From Demetria terragena DSM 11295 (GTDB lineage: Bacteria; Actinomycetota; Actinomycetes; Actinomycetales; Dermatophilaceae): a stretch of 64,000 bases of DNA. The translations under genes and the position numbers were made by a program. The DNA lies in assembly GCF_000376825.1 (NCBI RefSeq), contig NZ_AQXW01000004.1, positions 1,674,001 to 1,738,000 of the forward strand. The letters run 5' to 3'. The notes beneath the pieces were generated by a model. The model was not told the DNA's origin, ran no database searches, and saw only the letters and a list, made by a program, of their open reading frames with translations. This document shows, piece after piece, positions 7,960-16,538 of the stretch (positions are counted from its first letter, which is position 1; the number at the start of each line of letters is the position of its first letter).

Positions 7960-9000
7960 ATGACCGCGTGGGTGCTGCATGTCGACATGGACCAGTTTCT
8001 TGCTGCCGTCGAGATGTTGCGACGCCCTGAACTCATCGGCACACCGGTCGTGGTCGGCGGGCGGGGTGACCCGACCGAGCGCGCGGTCGTGTCGACGGCT
8101 TCGTACGAAGCGCGCGAGTTCGGCGTCCGGTCGGGAATGCCACTCAAGATCGCGGTACGCAAGTGCCCTGAGGCGACCTTCCTTCCCGTGGATTTTCCGG
8201 TCTACGAAGCGGCCTCTGCGCAGGTGATGGCTACGTTGCGGGACTTTCCCGGCGCGACGATTCAACCGCTGGGGTGGGACGAAGCGTTCGTAGGAATCGA
8301 CACCGACGACCCGCGAGCCAGCGCAGTCGCCATTCAGCGCGCGGTGCACGCTGCCACTCAACTCGACTGCTCGGTTGGTATCGGCGACACCACCATTCGG
8401 GCGAAGAACGCGACCGACTTCGGCAAGCCGCGCGGAACCTTCCGGCTCACCAAGGACAACTGGCTGGATGTCCTGGGAGACCGTCCAACTCAAGATCTCT
8501 GGGGTATCGGCAAGCGCATCTCAGAACGCTTGGCATCATTGGAGATTCGCACAGTTCACGATCTTGCCGCCGCGCCTGAGGAGGTGCTGGCCGCAGAGTT
8601 TGGGCCTCGCACAGGACCGCATATTGGGAACCTCGGTCGTGGATTTGGGCCCAACATCGTCGATGACACACCGTGGGTCGCGCGTGCGCACGGCCACGAG
8701 ACGACCTACCAGGAGAACCTGGCCACCCCACAGCAGGTCCAGGACGCATTGCGGGTCCTAGCTCAACTGGTCGTTGCCGATCTCCAGCGCGAAGAGCGCC
8801 CATGCCAGCGGATCCATCTCAAGGTGCGGTTCGCGCCCTTCTTCACCGTGACCAAGGTCCGCAAGCTTCCCGAACCGACGTACGACCTCGATGTCATCAC
8901 CGACACCGCTGAGGCGCTCTACCGCTCGCTCGAGGATGCTCGGCCCGTGCGGTTGCTCGGTGTCCGAGGCGAGATGGTGCCGCCCCCTGGTGGCTATTAA
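7960..9000 (+). CDS. dinB2: Y-family DNA polymerase IV, DinB2 type
   Basis: The 346-residue protein is a translesion DNA polymerase. It matches mycobacterial DinB2 in length and in motifs: HVDMDQFLAAVE (7-18) with metal ligand Asp9, GWDEAF with the second acidic pair, ASYEAREFGVRSGMP, and the end PVRLLGVRGEMV. Like DinB2 it lacks the C-terminal clamp-binding tail of classical Pol IV. Leu14 stands where most DinB proteins have an aromatic steric gate; in M. smegmatis DinB2 the equivalent leucine allows ribonucleotide use. I chose ATG 7960, where a CACAAT box lies six bases upstream and homologous sequence begins. An in-frame ATG at 7882 would add 26 unrelated residues. Confidence 0.88.
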   Translation: MTAWVLHVDMDQFLAAVEMLRRPELIGTPVVVGGRGDPTERAVVSTASYEAREFGVRSGMPLKIAVRKCPEATFLPVDFPVYEAASAQVMATLRDFPGATIQPLGWDEAFVGIDTDDPRASAVAIQRAVHAATQLDCSVGIGDTTIRAKNATDFGKPRGTFRLTKDNWLDVLGDRPTQDLWGIGKRISERLASLEIRTVHDLAAAPEEVLAAEFGPRTGPHIGNLGRGFGPNIVDDTPWVARAHGHETTYQENLATPQQVQDALRVLAQLVVADLQREERPCQRIHLKVRFAPFFTVTKVRKLPEPTYDLDVITDTAEALYRSLEDARPVRLLGVRGEMVPPPGGY

Positions 9001-9016
9001 ACATCGTCGACTTCCG

Positions 9017-9042
9017 TTATCATCGGTAGATGCCGATGATAA
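9017..9042. promoter_or_regulatory. ArsR operator overlapping the -10 box and start codon
   Basis: A perfect 10-bp inverted repeat, TTATCATCGG at 9017-9026 and CCGATGATAA at 9033-9042, has a six-base spacer that contains the ATG start (9030). TATCAT at 9019-9024 makes a good -10 box six bases before the ATG, predicting a leaderless mRNA. The layout suggests that the ArsR protein represses its own gene and the linked exporter until metal binds. Confidence 0.7.
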
Positions 9043-9452
9043 GTGAGTCCTCCGAGACCGAGCTTGCGGAGTCGATCAGCCCCGCCGCGCTCTTCCGTGC
9101 ACTGGGTGACCCCGGGCGCCTCACCCTGTTGCGGCACCTACTTCTGAGCGAACACAACGTGCGGGAGCTCACCGAGCATCTTGGGCTCGCCCAGTCGACG
9201 GTGTCTGGTCACCTGGCCTGCTTGCGCGACTGCGGCCTGATCACTTCCCGCCCCATCGGACGCTCCTCGGCCTATGCGGTCACCGAACCCACGCTCGTTG
9301 CGGCCCTCTTGAAGGAAGCCGACCGCCTTCTCGGCGCTACCGACGACATGGTGGTCGAATGCCCCACGGCCAGCGGCGGGCATAAGCGCCATCGCTGCCG
9401 TACCCGCGGGTCTTGCCGGATCTGCCCACACACGGCTATGGCGCATTCCTGA
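9030..9452 (+). CDS. ArsR/SmtB-family metal-sensing repressor
   Basis: This 140-residue protein has a winged-helix core (ALFRALGDPGRLTLLRHLL, VRELTEHLGLAQSTVSGHLACLRDCGLI) of the ArsR/SmtB family. The C-terminal tail adds possible metal ligands: a cysteine and histidine in VVECPTASGGHKRHRC, then CRTRGSCRICPHTAMAH. This and the linked CDF transporter point to zinc or another divalent metal as effector. The gene overlaps the transporter start (TGATG), so both are translated together. The start at ATG 9030 is set by the overlapping promoter-operator; an ATG at 9036 is a near alternative. Confidence 0.85.
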   Translation: MPMISESSETELAESISPAALFRALGDPGRLTLLRHLLLSEHNVRELTEHLGLAQSTVSGHLACLRDCGLITSRPIGRSSAYAVTEPTLVAALLKEADRLLGATDDMVVECPTASGGHKRHRCRTRGSCRICPHTAMAHS

Positions 9453-10354
9453 TGGGTGCCGGACACAGTCATGGGCATGGGCATGCCGGCGCTCGCCATC
9501 GGTGGCGGCTTGCGGCCGCCTTCGGCTTGGTGGCGACCTTCTTTGTCATCGAACTCGTCGTCGCGATGACCTCCGGGTCCCTCGCACTCCTTTCCGACGC
9601 TGGCCACATGGCCGCTGACGTCGTTGCGCTGGGCGCGGCGTTGATGGCTACCCGCATCGCGACCCGACCCGACAACACCGGGCGACGGACGTACGGCTCC
9701 TACCGCGCCGAGATCTTTGCGTCTGGCTTTACGGTGCTGCTCATGATCGGCCTGGCGATCTATGTCGCCATCGAGACCTTGCGGCGCCTGGGCGACACAC
9801 CCGAGGTGGCCGCCGGCCCCATGCTGGTGGTGGGAGCACTCGGCCTGCTGATCAACCTCATCAGTCTGAGCCTGCTGCGCGCGGGAGCCAGCGAGAGCCT
9901 CAACGTCAAGGGCGCCTACTTCGAGGTCATCGCCGACACCGTGGGCTCGCTGGGAGTCATCGCCGCAGGCATCCTCGTGAGCCTCACCGGGAGCTCCTGG
10001 TGGGATACCGCGATTGCTCTCGGGATCTCGCTCTTCATCGCGATTCGGGCGGTCATCCTCGGTCGCGAGGTGCTGGCCGTTCTCGGCCAGCACGCCCCGC
10101 CTGGAATCGACCCTGATGACGTCGCTCAACGCCTCAGCGAGGTCGAGGGGGTATCCGACGTCCACGACCTGCACGTGTGGGCGTTGACATCCGGGATGAA
10201 TGTGGCGACCTGCCACCTCATGACCGACCCGCAGACATCCAGTGGCGATGTATTGATCCGCGCCCGCGAAACGCTTCGCTCCGATTTTCATATCGAGCAC
10301 GCCACATTGCAGGTCGAACGCAGCGCGTCGGAGTGCGACGAGATTACCTGGTAG
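9452..10354 (+). CDS. Cation diffusion facilitator (Zn/Co-type) exporter
   Basis: A 300-residue CDF-family antiporter exporting divalent metal, most likely zinc, in exchange for protons. It begins with a His-rich segment (GHSHGHGHAGARH). Six TM helices include the metal site in TM2 (SDAGHMAADV) and TM5 (FEVIADTVGS, with Glu in place of the His of ZitB). The cytoplasmic domain ends with VSDVHDLHVWALTSGMNVATCHL, the CDF dimer/regulatory metal-binding fold. I chose ATG 9452 because it overlaps the repressor's stop; the open frame further upstream lies inside the repressor gene. Confidence 0.88.
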   Translation: MGAGHSHGHGHAGARHRWRLAAAFGLVATFFVIELVVAMTSGSLALLSDAGHMAADVVALGAALMATRIATRPDNTGRRTYGSYRAEIFASGFTVLLMIGLAIYVAIETLRRLGDTPEVAAGPMLVVGALGLLINLISLSLLRAGASESLNVKGAYFEVIADTVGSLGVIAAGILVSLTGSSWWDTAIALGISLFIAIRAVILGREVLAVLGQHAPPGIDPDDVAQRLSEVEGVSDVHDLHVWALTSGMNVATCHLMTDPQTSSGDVLIRARETLRSDFHIEHATLQVERSASECDEITW

Positions 10355-10357
10355 ATC

Positions 10358-10383
10358 ACCGCATCTGCGGTATAGGGTGCGCA
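10358..10383 (+). promoter_or_regulatory. Promoter and inverted repeat before the molybdate operon
   Basis: ACCGCA at 10358-10363 and TGCGGT at 10366-10371 form a perfect inverted repeat that overlaps a TATAGGGT -10 region (10371-10378), close to the ATG at 10387. The mRNA would have almost no leader. The site is a candidate operator for the HTH-TOBE protein encoded directly downstream. Confidence 0.45.
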
Positions 10384-10386
10384 ACT

Positions 10387-10782
10387 ATGACGCAATTGCG
10401 GATTCCACAAGCAGCCAGCCTGTTAGGCGTGAGTGATGACACGATGCGCCGCTGGTGCGACTCCGGCAAGGTCGAAGCGACCACCGATAGCAACGGCCGC
10501 AAGGTCGTGGCGGGGGTCGAACTGGCCCGAGTCGCCCAGGAAGTCGCTCGCGGAGGTGGCCACGACGATCCCGCGCCGTCCTCCGCCCGCAACAGGTTCA
10601 CCGGTCTTGTGACCGACGTACGCCGCGACACCGTGATGGCTCAGGTCGAGCTGCAGTGCGGGCCGTTTCGCGTCGTATCACTCATGAGCCGAGAGGCCGC
10701 GGACGAGCTCGAACTCCAACCGGGGTCGCTGGCCACCGCAACAGTCAAGTCAACCAATGTCATCGTGGAGGTCCCCGCATGA
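10387..10782 (+). CDS. HTH-TOBE molybdate-responsive regulator
   Basis: This 131-residue protein joins an N-terminal MerR/excisionase-like helix-turn-helix (LRIPQAASLLGVSDDTMRRWCDSGKVEA) to a C-terminal TOBE/Mop domain (NRFTGLVTDVRRDTVMAQVEL to ATVKSTNVIVEV), which binds molybdate or tungstate. It is a compact stand-in for ModE: DNA-binding and oxyanion sensing in one short chain. Its stop overlaps the modA start by four bases, making it the first gene of the mod operon and the likely regulator of molybdate uptake. Confidence 0.85.
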   Translation: MTQLRIPQAASLLGVSDDTMRRWCDSGKVEATTDSNGRKVVAGVELARVAQEVARGGGHDDPAPSSARNRFTGLVTDVRRDTVMAQVELQCGPFRVVSLMSREAADELELQPGSLATATVKSTNVIVEVPA

Positions 10783-11576
10783 AGCGAATGAAGTGTTTTG
10801 CAGCAGCAAGCGTGACTGCTATCGCGCTCGCCGGGTGCGGTGGCAGCGAGAACGAGCCATCGACTGAGTCCTCCGCCGCACCTGACTCGGCCGCCGCCAT
10901 TTCGGGCAAGATCACCGTCTTTGCAGCAGCGTCACTGAAGGAGTCCTTCACAACCCTGGAGAAGGACTTCGAGAAGTCCAACCCGGACGCCGACATCGTC
11001 TTCAGCTTTGGTCCTAGTAGCGGCCTGGCTACCCAAATCACTCAGGGTGCACCAGCCGATGTCTTCGCCTCGGCCGCCCCCAAGAACATGGAGCAGGTGA
11101 CCTCTGGGGGCGACGCCAAAGGCCCGAAAACCTTCGCCACGAACCAGATGGCCATCGTGACGCCGCCCGACAACCCGGGCAAGATCACCTCGTTGTCTGA
11201 TCTGGCGAAGGCCGACGTCAAGACGGCAATATGCCAGCCTCAGGTGCCGTGCGGAGGGGTCGCCGCCGAGGTTTTCAAGAAGTCCAAAGTCAGGGTGAAA
11301 CCGGCGACCGAAGAGGTCGACGTCAAGGCGGTGCTCACCAAGGTTCAACTTGGTGAGGTGGACGCTGGAATGGTCTACGTCACCGATTCCAAGGCGGCCC
11401 GTTCCAAGGTCAAGACGATTGACCTCACCAAGTCCCAGAACGCCTCGACCCAGTACCCGATTGTGCAGTTGACGAAGGCGCCAAACGCCGCGGGTGCCAA
11501 GGCCTTCATCGACCTGGTGCTCTCCGACAAGGGCCAACAGGTTCTCGCCAAGGCGGGCTTCTCCGCACCTTCATGA
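10779..11576 (+). CDS. modA: Molybdate ABC transporter substrate-binding lipoprotein
   Basis: This 265-residue lipoprotein has a short basic N-terminus, a hydrophobic stretch and the lipobox ALAGC, followed by a Ser-rich linker. The mature part opens with ITVFAAASLKESF, the hallmark of ModA, and contains FGPSSGLATQITQGAPADVF, the ligand-binding loop with serines that coordinate molybdate/tungstate. It is anchored outside the membrane and delivers the oxyanion to ModB. The ATG at 10779 overlaps the upstream regulator stop (ATGA); the downstream modB overlaps its stop in the same way. Confidence 0.92.
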   Translation: MKRMKCFAAASVTAIALAGCGGSENEPSTESSAAPDSAAAISGKITVFAAASLKESFTTLEKDFEKSNPDADIVFSFGPSSGLATQITQGAPADVFASAAPKNMEQVTSGGDAKGPKTFATNQMAIVTPPDNPGKITSLSDLAKADVKTAICQPQVPCGGVAAEVFKKSKVRVKPATEEVDVKAVLTKVQLGEVDAGMVYVTDSKAARSKVKTIDLTKSQNASTQYPIVQLTKAPNAAGAKAFIDLVLSDKGQQVLAKAGFSAPS

Positions 11577-12382
11577 CGCGAAAACCACCCACCGCCGGGC
11601 GCCCGCCGTGGGCGCTCGGCGTCCCGGCTGCGATCGCGGCCTGCTTCCTGCTGATCCCCCTAGCGGGATTGCTGGTACGCGCGCCATGGACCGACATGCC
11701 GCGACTGCTGACCACTGCCGCGGTCCTGGACGCGCTTCGCCTGTCGCTGGTCAGCGCCACCTGCGCCACGGTGCTGTCGCTGATCTTCGGCGTACCCCTC
11801 GCCTGGGTCTTGGCTCGGGCACGAGCCCGCGGCCTCACCTTGCTGCGCGCCTTGGTCACCCTCCCCATGGTCATGCCACCGGTTGTGGGCGGTATCGCGC
11901 TCCTGCTCGCCTTCGGGCGGGAGGGCCTGATTGGACGCTGGCTGGATGCTTGGTTCGGTCTCACGATCCCGTTCACCACGACAGCGGTGATTCTGGCTGA
12001 GACGTTCGTGGCGATGCCATTCCTGATCGTCAGTGTCGAAGGCGCCTTGCGCTCGGCCGGTCAGGAACTCGAGGAAGCCGCCGCCACTCTCGGCGCCTCG
12101 CGGGTACGCACCGCGCGCCTGGTCACCCTCCCCGCAGTCCTTCCCGCTCTAGTGGCCGGATCGGTGTTGTGCTGGGCGCGTGCTCTTGGCGAGTTCGGCG
12201 CCACCATCACGTTCGCGGGCAACCTTCCGGGTAAGACCCAGACGATGCCGCTGGCGGCATACCTCGAGATGCAGCGCGATCCAGAGGCAGCGGTTGCCGT
12301 ATCCCTGGTCCTGCTCGCGGTCAGCATCATCGTGCTGGTCGGCCTGCGTGACCGCTGGTGGCCTAGTGGGGCAACCCGATGA
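11573..12382 (+). CDS. modB: Molybdate ABC transporter permease
   Basis: The 269-residue inner-membrane permease has five or six TM helices. The binding-protein-dependent transport signature is in the C-terminal half (EEAAATLGASRVRTARLVTLPAVLPAL), the EAA loop that contacts ModC, followed by the ModB-type ARALGEFGATITFAGNLPGKTQTM. Four-base overlaps with modA and modC indicate tight translational coupling. Length and order (modA-modB-modC) are typical. Confidence 0.92.
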   Translation: MTRKPPTAGRPPWALGVPAAIAACFLLIPLAGLLVRAPWTDMPRLLTTAAVLDALRLSLVSATCATVLSLIFGVPLAWVLARARARGLTLLRALVTLPMVMPPVVGGIALLLAFGREGLIGRWLDAWFGLTIPFTTTAVILAETFVAMPFLIVSVEGALRSAGQELEEAAATLGASRVRTARLVTLPAVLPALVAGSVLCWARALGEFGATITFAGNLPGKTQTMPLAAYLEMQRDPEAAVAVSLVLLAVSIIVLVGLRDRWWPSGATR

Positions 12383-13458
12383 ACGCCACGTCACTGCGGG
12401 GAACGGCAGCAGCGGGCGGATTCGCCATGGACTTGGACCTCATCCTCCAACCGGGCGAAGTCGTCGCAGTCCTCGGTCCCAACGGCGCGGGTAAGACCAC
12501 CCTGCTTCGCAGTCTTGCAGGGCTAAATCCATTGCAGTCAGGTCAAATTCGCATCAGTGATCGAATTGTGGACGACGCTGACGCCGGAGTTTTCGTCCCA
12601 CCAGATCAACGACAGGTCGGGCTGGTCTTCCAGAACTACCGGCTCTTTCCGCATCTCGACGTTCGCGACAACGTCGGTTTCTCTACGCGTGCTCGGGGCG
12701 GGTCCCGGTCTGCTGCGCGAGCCAGTGCGGAGCCATGGATCGCGCGCCTCGGGCTCAGTGACCTGGCTGACCGCCGACCGCGACAACTCTCTGGCGGGCA
12801 GTCGCAGCGAGTGGTGATCGCCCGAGCTCTGGCTTCCGACCCAGAGTTATTGCTCCTGGACGAGCCACTGGCCGCACTCGATCACCGCACCCGTACGGAC
12901 GTGCGGGCTGCGTTGCGCGACCACCTCAGCGCCTTCGCCGGACCCGTCCTCATCGTGACGCATGACCCCATCGATGCCATGGTGCTGGCGGATCGCTTGA
13001 TCGTCATTGAAGGCGGTCACATCGTCCAGGACGGCCCACCAGCCGAAGTCGCACGTCGGCCCCTGACGGGCTACGTCGCCCGACTAGTCGGGTTGAACCT
13101 GTATGAAGGCCAACAAAATTCGGCTACCCCGTCGATCCAACTCACCGGCGGTGGCGAGTTGCACGCCACCGCGGGCGACGAGCCGATTCCTGATGGCCCC
13201 GTCATGGTGACGGTGCGCCCCACCGCCATCAGCCTGCACCGCGAGCACCCGGGGCCGGGCAGTCCGCGCAATGTCTGGCCAGGGCAGATTGACGGCATCG
13301 AGACCCTGGGCGATCGGGTCCGACTCTCGGTGAGCGGTGCGCCGCCCGCAGTCGTCGATCTCACCCCAGATGCCGTGGTTGACCTTGATCTGCGGATCGG
13401 CCGAGACGTCTGGCTCAGCGCCAAAGCCACCGAAGTACTGGCCTACCCAGCGCGCTGA
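12379..13458 (+). CDS. modC: Molybdate ABC transporter ATPase with TOBE domain
   Basis: A 359-residue ATPase: Walker A GPNGAGKTTLL near 40, Q-loop LVFQNYRLFPHL, signature LSGGQSQRV, Walker B LLLLDEPLAALD and H-loop VTHD, all canonical. A C-terminal TOBE/Mop-like domain follows (VMVTVRPTAISLHREH, GQIDGIETLGDRVRLSV), which in ModC can bind molybdate and feed back on transport. It is the last gene of the mod operon, with 15 bases to the next gene. Confidence 0.92.
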   Translation: MNATSLRGTAAAGGFAMDLDLILQPGEVVAVLGPNGAGKTTLLRSLAGLNPLQSGQIRISDRIVDDADAGVFVPPDQRQVGLVFQNYRLFPHLDVRDNVGFSTRARGGSRSAARASAEPWIARLGLSDLADRRPRQLSGGQSQRVVIARALASDPELLLLDEPLAALDHRTRTDVRAALRDHLSAFAGPVLIVTHDPIDAMVLADRLIVIEGGHIVQDGPPAEVARRPLTGYVARLVGLNLYEGQQNSATPSIQLTGGGELHATAGDEPIPDGPVMVTVRPTAISLHREHPGPGSPRNVWPGQIDGIETLGDRVRLSVSGAPPAVVDLTPDAVVDLDLRIGRDVWLSAKATEVLAYPAR

Positions 13459-13473
13459 CGGCAGACTGGGCGC

Positions 13474-14436
13474 GTGAACCTTCCCACGCCTGATGACGTC
13501 GCCGCAGCCGCCGACCGGATCAGGGGTGTCGCGCACCGCACTCCGGTGATGACTTCCACCCGCCTCAACGAACTGCTGGGGGTTGAGGTCTTTCTCAAGT
13601 GTGAGAACTTCCAGCGGATGGGCGCGTTCAAGTTTCGGGGGGCATACAACGCGCTCTCCCAGTTCGACCAGACTCAGCGCGAATCCGGGGTTGTCGCGTT
13701 CTCCTCTGGGAACCACGCCCAAGCGATCGCCCTCTCTGCGCGCATCCTCGGCATTCGCGCAACGATCGTGATGCCCACCGACGCGCCCGTGATCAAGCGA
13801 CAGGCGACTGAGGGCTACGGCGCGCGCGTGGTCACATACGACCGGGCGGCCGAAGACCGCGAGGCAATCGGCCTGGCACTGGCGGAGAACGAGGGCGCCA
13901 CCCTCATCCCGCCGTTCAACCACCCAGACATCGTTGCGGGACAAGGCACTGCGGCGCTCGAACTATTCCAAGACGTGGCCGACCTTGACTCCGTGCTCGC
14001 GCCAATGGGTGGTGGTGGACTCGTCACCGGCACCTGCCTGGCCGCGCAGTCCGCGGCACCCGTGACGCAGGTTTTCGGAGTGGAACCCGCGGCAGGCGAC
14101 GACGCCAAGCGCTCGCTCGACGCCGGCCGCATCATCCAGATCCCCACTCCTTCAACCATCGCCGACGGCGCGCAGACTCAGGCCATGGGAGAAGTGACCT
14201 TCGCCCTTGCGAAGCAATACATCGCTGGTATCGAAACGGCGACCGATGACGAACTGGTCACCCAGATGGCCTACCTCGCCAGCACCCTGAAGATCATGGT
14301 CGAGCCCACCGGATGCCTGGGTCTCGCGGCTCTCGCACGCAAGCCGGAGGCATACGGCAAGCGCATCGGCATCATCTTGAGCGGCGGCAATGTCGACATG
14401 GCCAGGTTCGTCGAGTTGGTGGGCCAGACCGCCTGA
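13474..14436 (+). CDS. PLP-dependent threonine/serine ammonia-lyase-type enzyme
   Basis: This 320-residue fold-type II PLP enzyme has its cofactor lysine at about residue 53 in MGAFKFRGAYNAL, the substrate loop SSGNHAQA, and the phosphate-binding glycine loop PMGGGGLVTG. The single-domain length with no regulatory ACT domain resembles serine racemase, threo-3-hydroxyaspartate ammonia-lyase and catabolic threonine dehydratase, so the exact reaction is open. The start is GTG 13474, with a CAGACT box and six bases before it. It lies downstream of modC and upstream of an enoyl-CoA hydratase without an obvious pathway link. Confidence 0.82.
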   Translation: MNLPTPDDVAAAADRIRGVAHRTPVMTSTRLNELLGVEVFLKCENFQRMGAFKFRGAYNALSQFDQTQRESGVVAFSSGNHAQAIALSARILGIRATIVMPTDAPVIKRQATEGYGARVVTYDRAAEDREAIGLALAENEGATLIPPFNHPDIVAGQGTAALELFQDVADLDSVLAPMGGGGLVTGTCLAAQSAAPVTQVFGVEPAAGDDAKRSLDAGRIIQIPTPSTIADGAQTQAMGEVTFALAKQYIAGIETATDDELVTQMAYLASTLKIMVEPTGCLGLAALARKPEAYGKRIGIILSGGNVDMARFVELVGQTA

Positions 14437-14468
14437 CGGGCCACGATCAGCGGCGTACGTTGGTGACC

Positions 14469-15239
14469 ATGACCGAACGCGCTGTGACTGTGACGCACCA
14501 AGGCTCCGTCGCTCGGGTGACGTTGACCAATCCAAAACGTCGAAACTCGCTGTCGGAGAGCACTCTTCGACAACTCAAGAACGCCCTGGACGAGGTCGCC
14601 GCCTCCGGGGCCACCGGTGTCGTGCTTCAGGCAGAGGGCCCCGTTTTCTCCGCGGGGCACGATTTCGGTGACGTCGCGGCTCGCGACATGGTCGGCGTAC
14701 GTGACCTGCTCGCGCTGTGCCAATCCGTAATGGAACGCATGCACTCGATGCCTCAGGTGGTCGTGGCCAGGGTCCACGCGCTGGCAACCGCGGCCGGATG
14801 CCAACTGGTCGCCTCAGCAGACCTAGCGGTTGCGGCAGAATCGGCCGGTTTCGCGCTCCCGGGAGGCAAGGGTGGGTGGTTCTGCCATACGCCCGCCGTG
14901 CCAGTAGCCCGCGCCATCGGCCGCAAACGCCTCATGGAGATGGCCCTCACCGGCGATGTCATCGACGCGTCGACCGCGCTCGACTGGGGTTTGATCAACC
15001 AGGTCGTGCCCGATGCCGATCTCGACGCCGCTGTCGATGAACTTCTCGCGCGCGCCACTCGAGGCAGCAACGCGTCCAAGGCGTGGGGCAAACGCGTGCT
15101 GTATGCCCAGCTCGACCATCCCGAAAGCGATGCCTACGCCATGGCCGCCGAAGCGATGGCCGCCGCGTCACAATCTGCCGGTGCACGCGAAGGCATGACC
15201 GCATTTCTAGAGAAGCGCCATCCAGAGTGGACGGACTAG
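14469..15239 (+). CDS. Enoyl-CoA hydratase/isomerase family protein
   Basis: This 256-residue crotonase-fold protein has the oxyanion segments VFSAGHDF (CoA thioester binding) and the helix ALATAAGCQLVASADLAVA. The following SAGFALPGGKGGWFCHTPAVPVARAIGRKRLME lacks the usual pair of catalytic glutamates at the expected places, so it may be an isomerase, thioesterase or hydrolase of the superfamily rather than a classical hydratase. TACGTT ends seven bases before the ATG at 14469, so the gene looks leaderless. Confidence 0.8.
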   Translation: MTERAVTVTHQGSVARVTLTNPKRRNSLSESTLRQLKNALDEVAASGATGVVLQAEGPVFSAGHDFGDVAARDMVGVRDLLALCQSVMERMHSMPQVVVARVHALATAAGCQLVASADLAVAAESAGFALPGGKGGWFCHTPAVPVARAIGRKRLMEMALTGDVIDASTALDWGLINQVVPDADLDAAVDELLARATRGSNASKAWGKRVLYAQLDHPESDAYAMAAEAMAAASQSAGAREGMTAFLEKRHPEWTD

Positions 15240-15273
15240 TGGCCGGCCGGCCGAGTAGCAACGCAGCGCTGTC

Positions 15274-16167
15274 GTGTCGCTGACTCTCGCTCCCGTCGCC
15301 CCCGACGACTTCCCCGCGTGGCTTGCCATGCTCCGCGATCGATTGACCGGATTGATTGCCGTGAGCGCGGTCGGTCGGGTCCCGGAGGAGGCCGCCGAGG
15401 CGCTGGAGCGGGCCTTACCCACCCAGCCCGACACTGGTCTGCTCTGGGTTCAGCGAGGCGACCAACGCGTCGGACACGCGTGGGTGGCCGACAGTGCCGG
15501 CGTGACAACCGTGCGCGACATTCGGTTGGACGACCTGCAGGACGCGGACGAGCTTCGCGCCCTTCTTGTGACACGCGCTCAGGCGGCCGATTCGACTGCC
15601 CTTGAGGCACATTGGACGGCGGATGACCCGTCGCACGCAGCATTCATCAACGATGCGCGCTTCGAGGCGGCCTCGACCAACATGGCGTTGCCGCTGACCG
15701 AGTTGCCAATGGCTCCGGACGTCACACTGCGGCCTATGACAGTCAACGAGTACGCCGACTGGTGGGCCGTCGACCACGAGGAATACATCGCCACGCGGGT
15801 ACGCAACGGTGAGTCGCCAGAGGTCGCGCGGCGTACAGCCGACGAGCAGAGCGCCCAGATGCTCCCGGACGGTCAGCACACCCACGGACACTCGTTCTCG
15901 GTAGCCGAAGTTGCCGGTGACCGAGTCGGCATACTGTGGCTCGACCTGCGCGCGGCGTACGCCTTCGTCTTCCAGGTCGAGGTCGAGGCGTCCGCACGGG
16001 GTCGCGGCTACGGGCGGGTCATCATGAATGCTGCCGCTCACACCGCCCACCGCGCAGGTAAGCAGGGCATTGCCCTGAACGTCTTCGGCGACAACGTCAT
16101 CGCCCGCCGCCTCTACGACAGCCTCGGCTATCAACCGATCCAAGGCGGCGTACGCATGGTGCTATGA
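15274..16167 (+). CDS. GNAT-family N-acetyltransferase
   Basis: This 297-residue protein has a clear C-terminal GNAT domain: the V/I-x-x-x-R-G-x-G motif appears as VEASARGRGYGRVIM, followed by GKQGIALNVFGDNVIARRLYDSLGYQ. The N-terminal half (about 1-140) looks like a second, degenerate GNAT copy, as in other double-GNAT proteins. The acyl acceptor is unknown. The start is GTG 15274. Its stop overlaps the convergent EthD-family gene by six bases. Confidence 0.78.
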   Translation: MSLTLAPVAPDDFPAWLAMLRDRLTGLIAVSAVGRVPEEAAEALERALPTQPDTGLLWVQRGDQRVGHAWVADSAGVTTVRDIRLDDLQDADELRALLVTRAQAADSTALEAHWTADDPSHAAFINDARFEAASTNMALPLTELPMAPDVTLRPMTVNEYADWWAVDHEEYIATRVRNGESPEVARRTADEQSAQMLPDGQHTHGHSFSVAEVAGDRVGILWLDLRAAYAFVFQVEVEASARGRGYGRVIMNAAAHTAHRAGKQGIALNVFGDNVIARRLYDSLGYQPIQGGVRMVL

Positions 16168-16476
16168 CTCAGACGTGATCTCGCTGACCTGCATCACCGG
16201 CTGGACGTCGGTGTAGTTCGCGATGTCGGCGAGCACCTCTTTGGCGACTGGCCCAAAACCGGAATTCCAGGCTTCGACGCTGTCGGCCACGAACCAGCAG
16301 GAGGCCACGAACGGCGCCTCGCCCCGGCCGCCGTCGCTCAGCCCGCGCTCAACGCCCCATGAGCGAACCGCCTCGCCTACCTGCTCCGCGACCCAGGGCA
16401 CGTGCCGGTTCCGGTAGTAGTCGTGGTCGAACCGCGCGCCCTCGGCGCGGGGGTACAAAACGCTGACCTTGATCAC
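16162..16476 (-). CDS. EthD-domain protein
   Basis: A 104-residue ferredoxin-like (dimeric alpha/beta barrel) protein. The start KVSVLYPRAEGARFDHDYYRNRHVPW is the EthD motif. Members assist in ether or polyketide metabolism or have unknown function, and the fold usually works as a dimer. The start is GTG with AAAAGGAG a few bases upstream. It is a lone gene between two plus-strand genes, so its partner is not evident. Confidence 0.82.
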   Translation of the reverse strand: MIKVSVLYPRAEGARFDHDYYRNRHVPWVAEQVGEAVRSWGVERGLSDGGRGEAPFVASCWFVADSVEAWNSGFGPVAKEVLADIANYTDVQPVMQVSEITSES

Positions 16477-16538
16477 GCGAACTCCTTTTGCTGATGGTGT
16501 TCGCCAGCGTACGCACCGACATTGCTTAGGCTGCGTCT

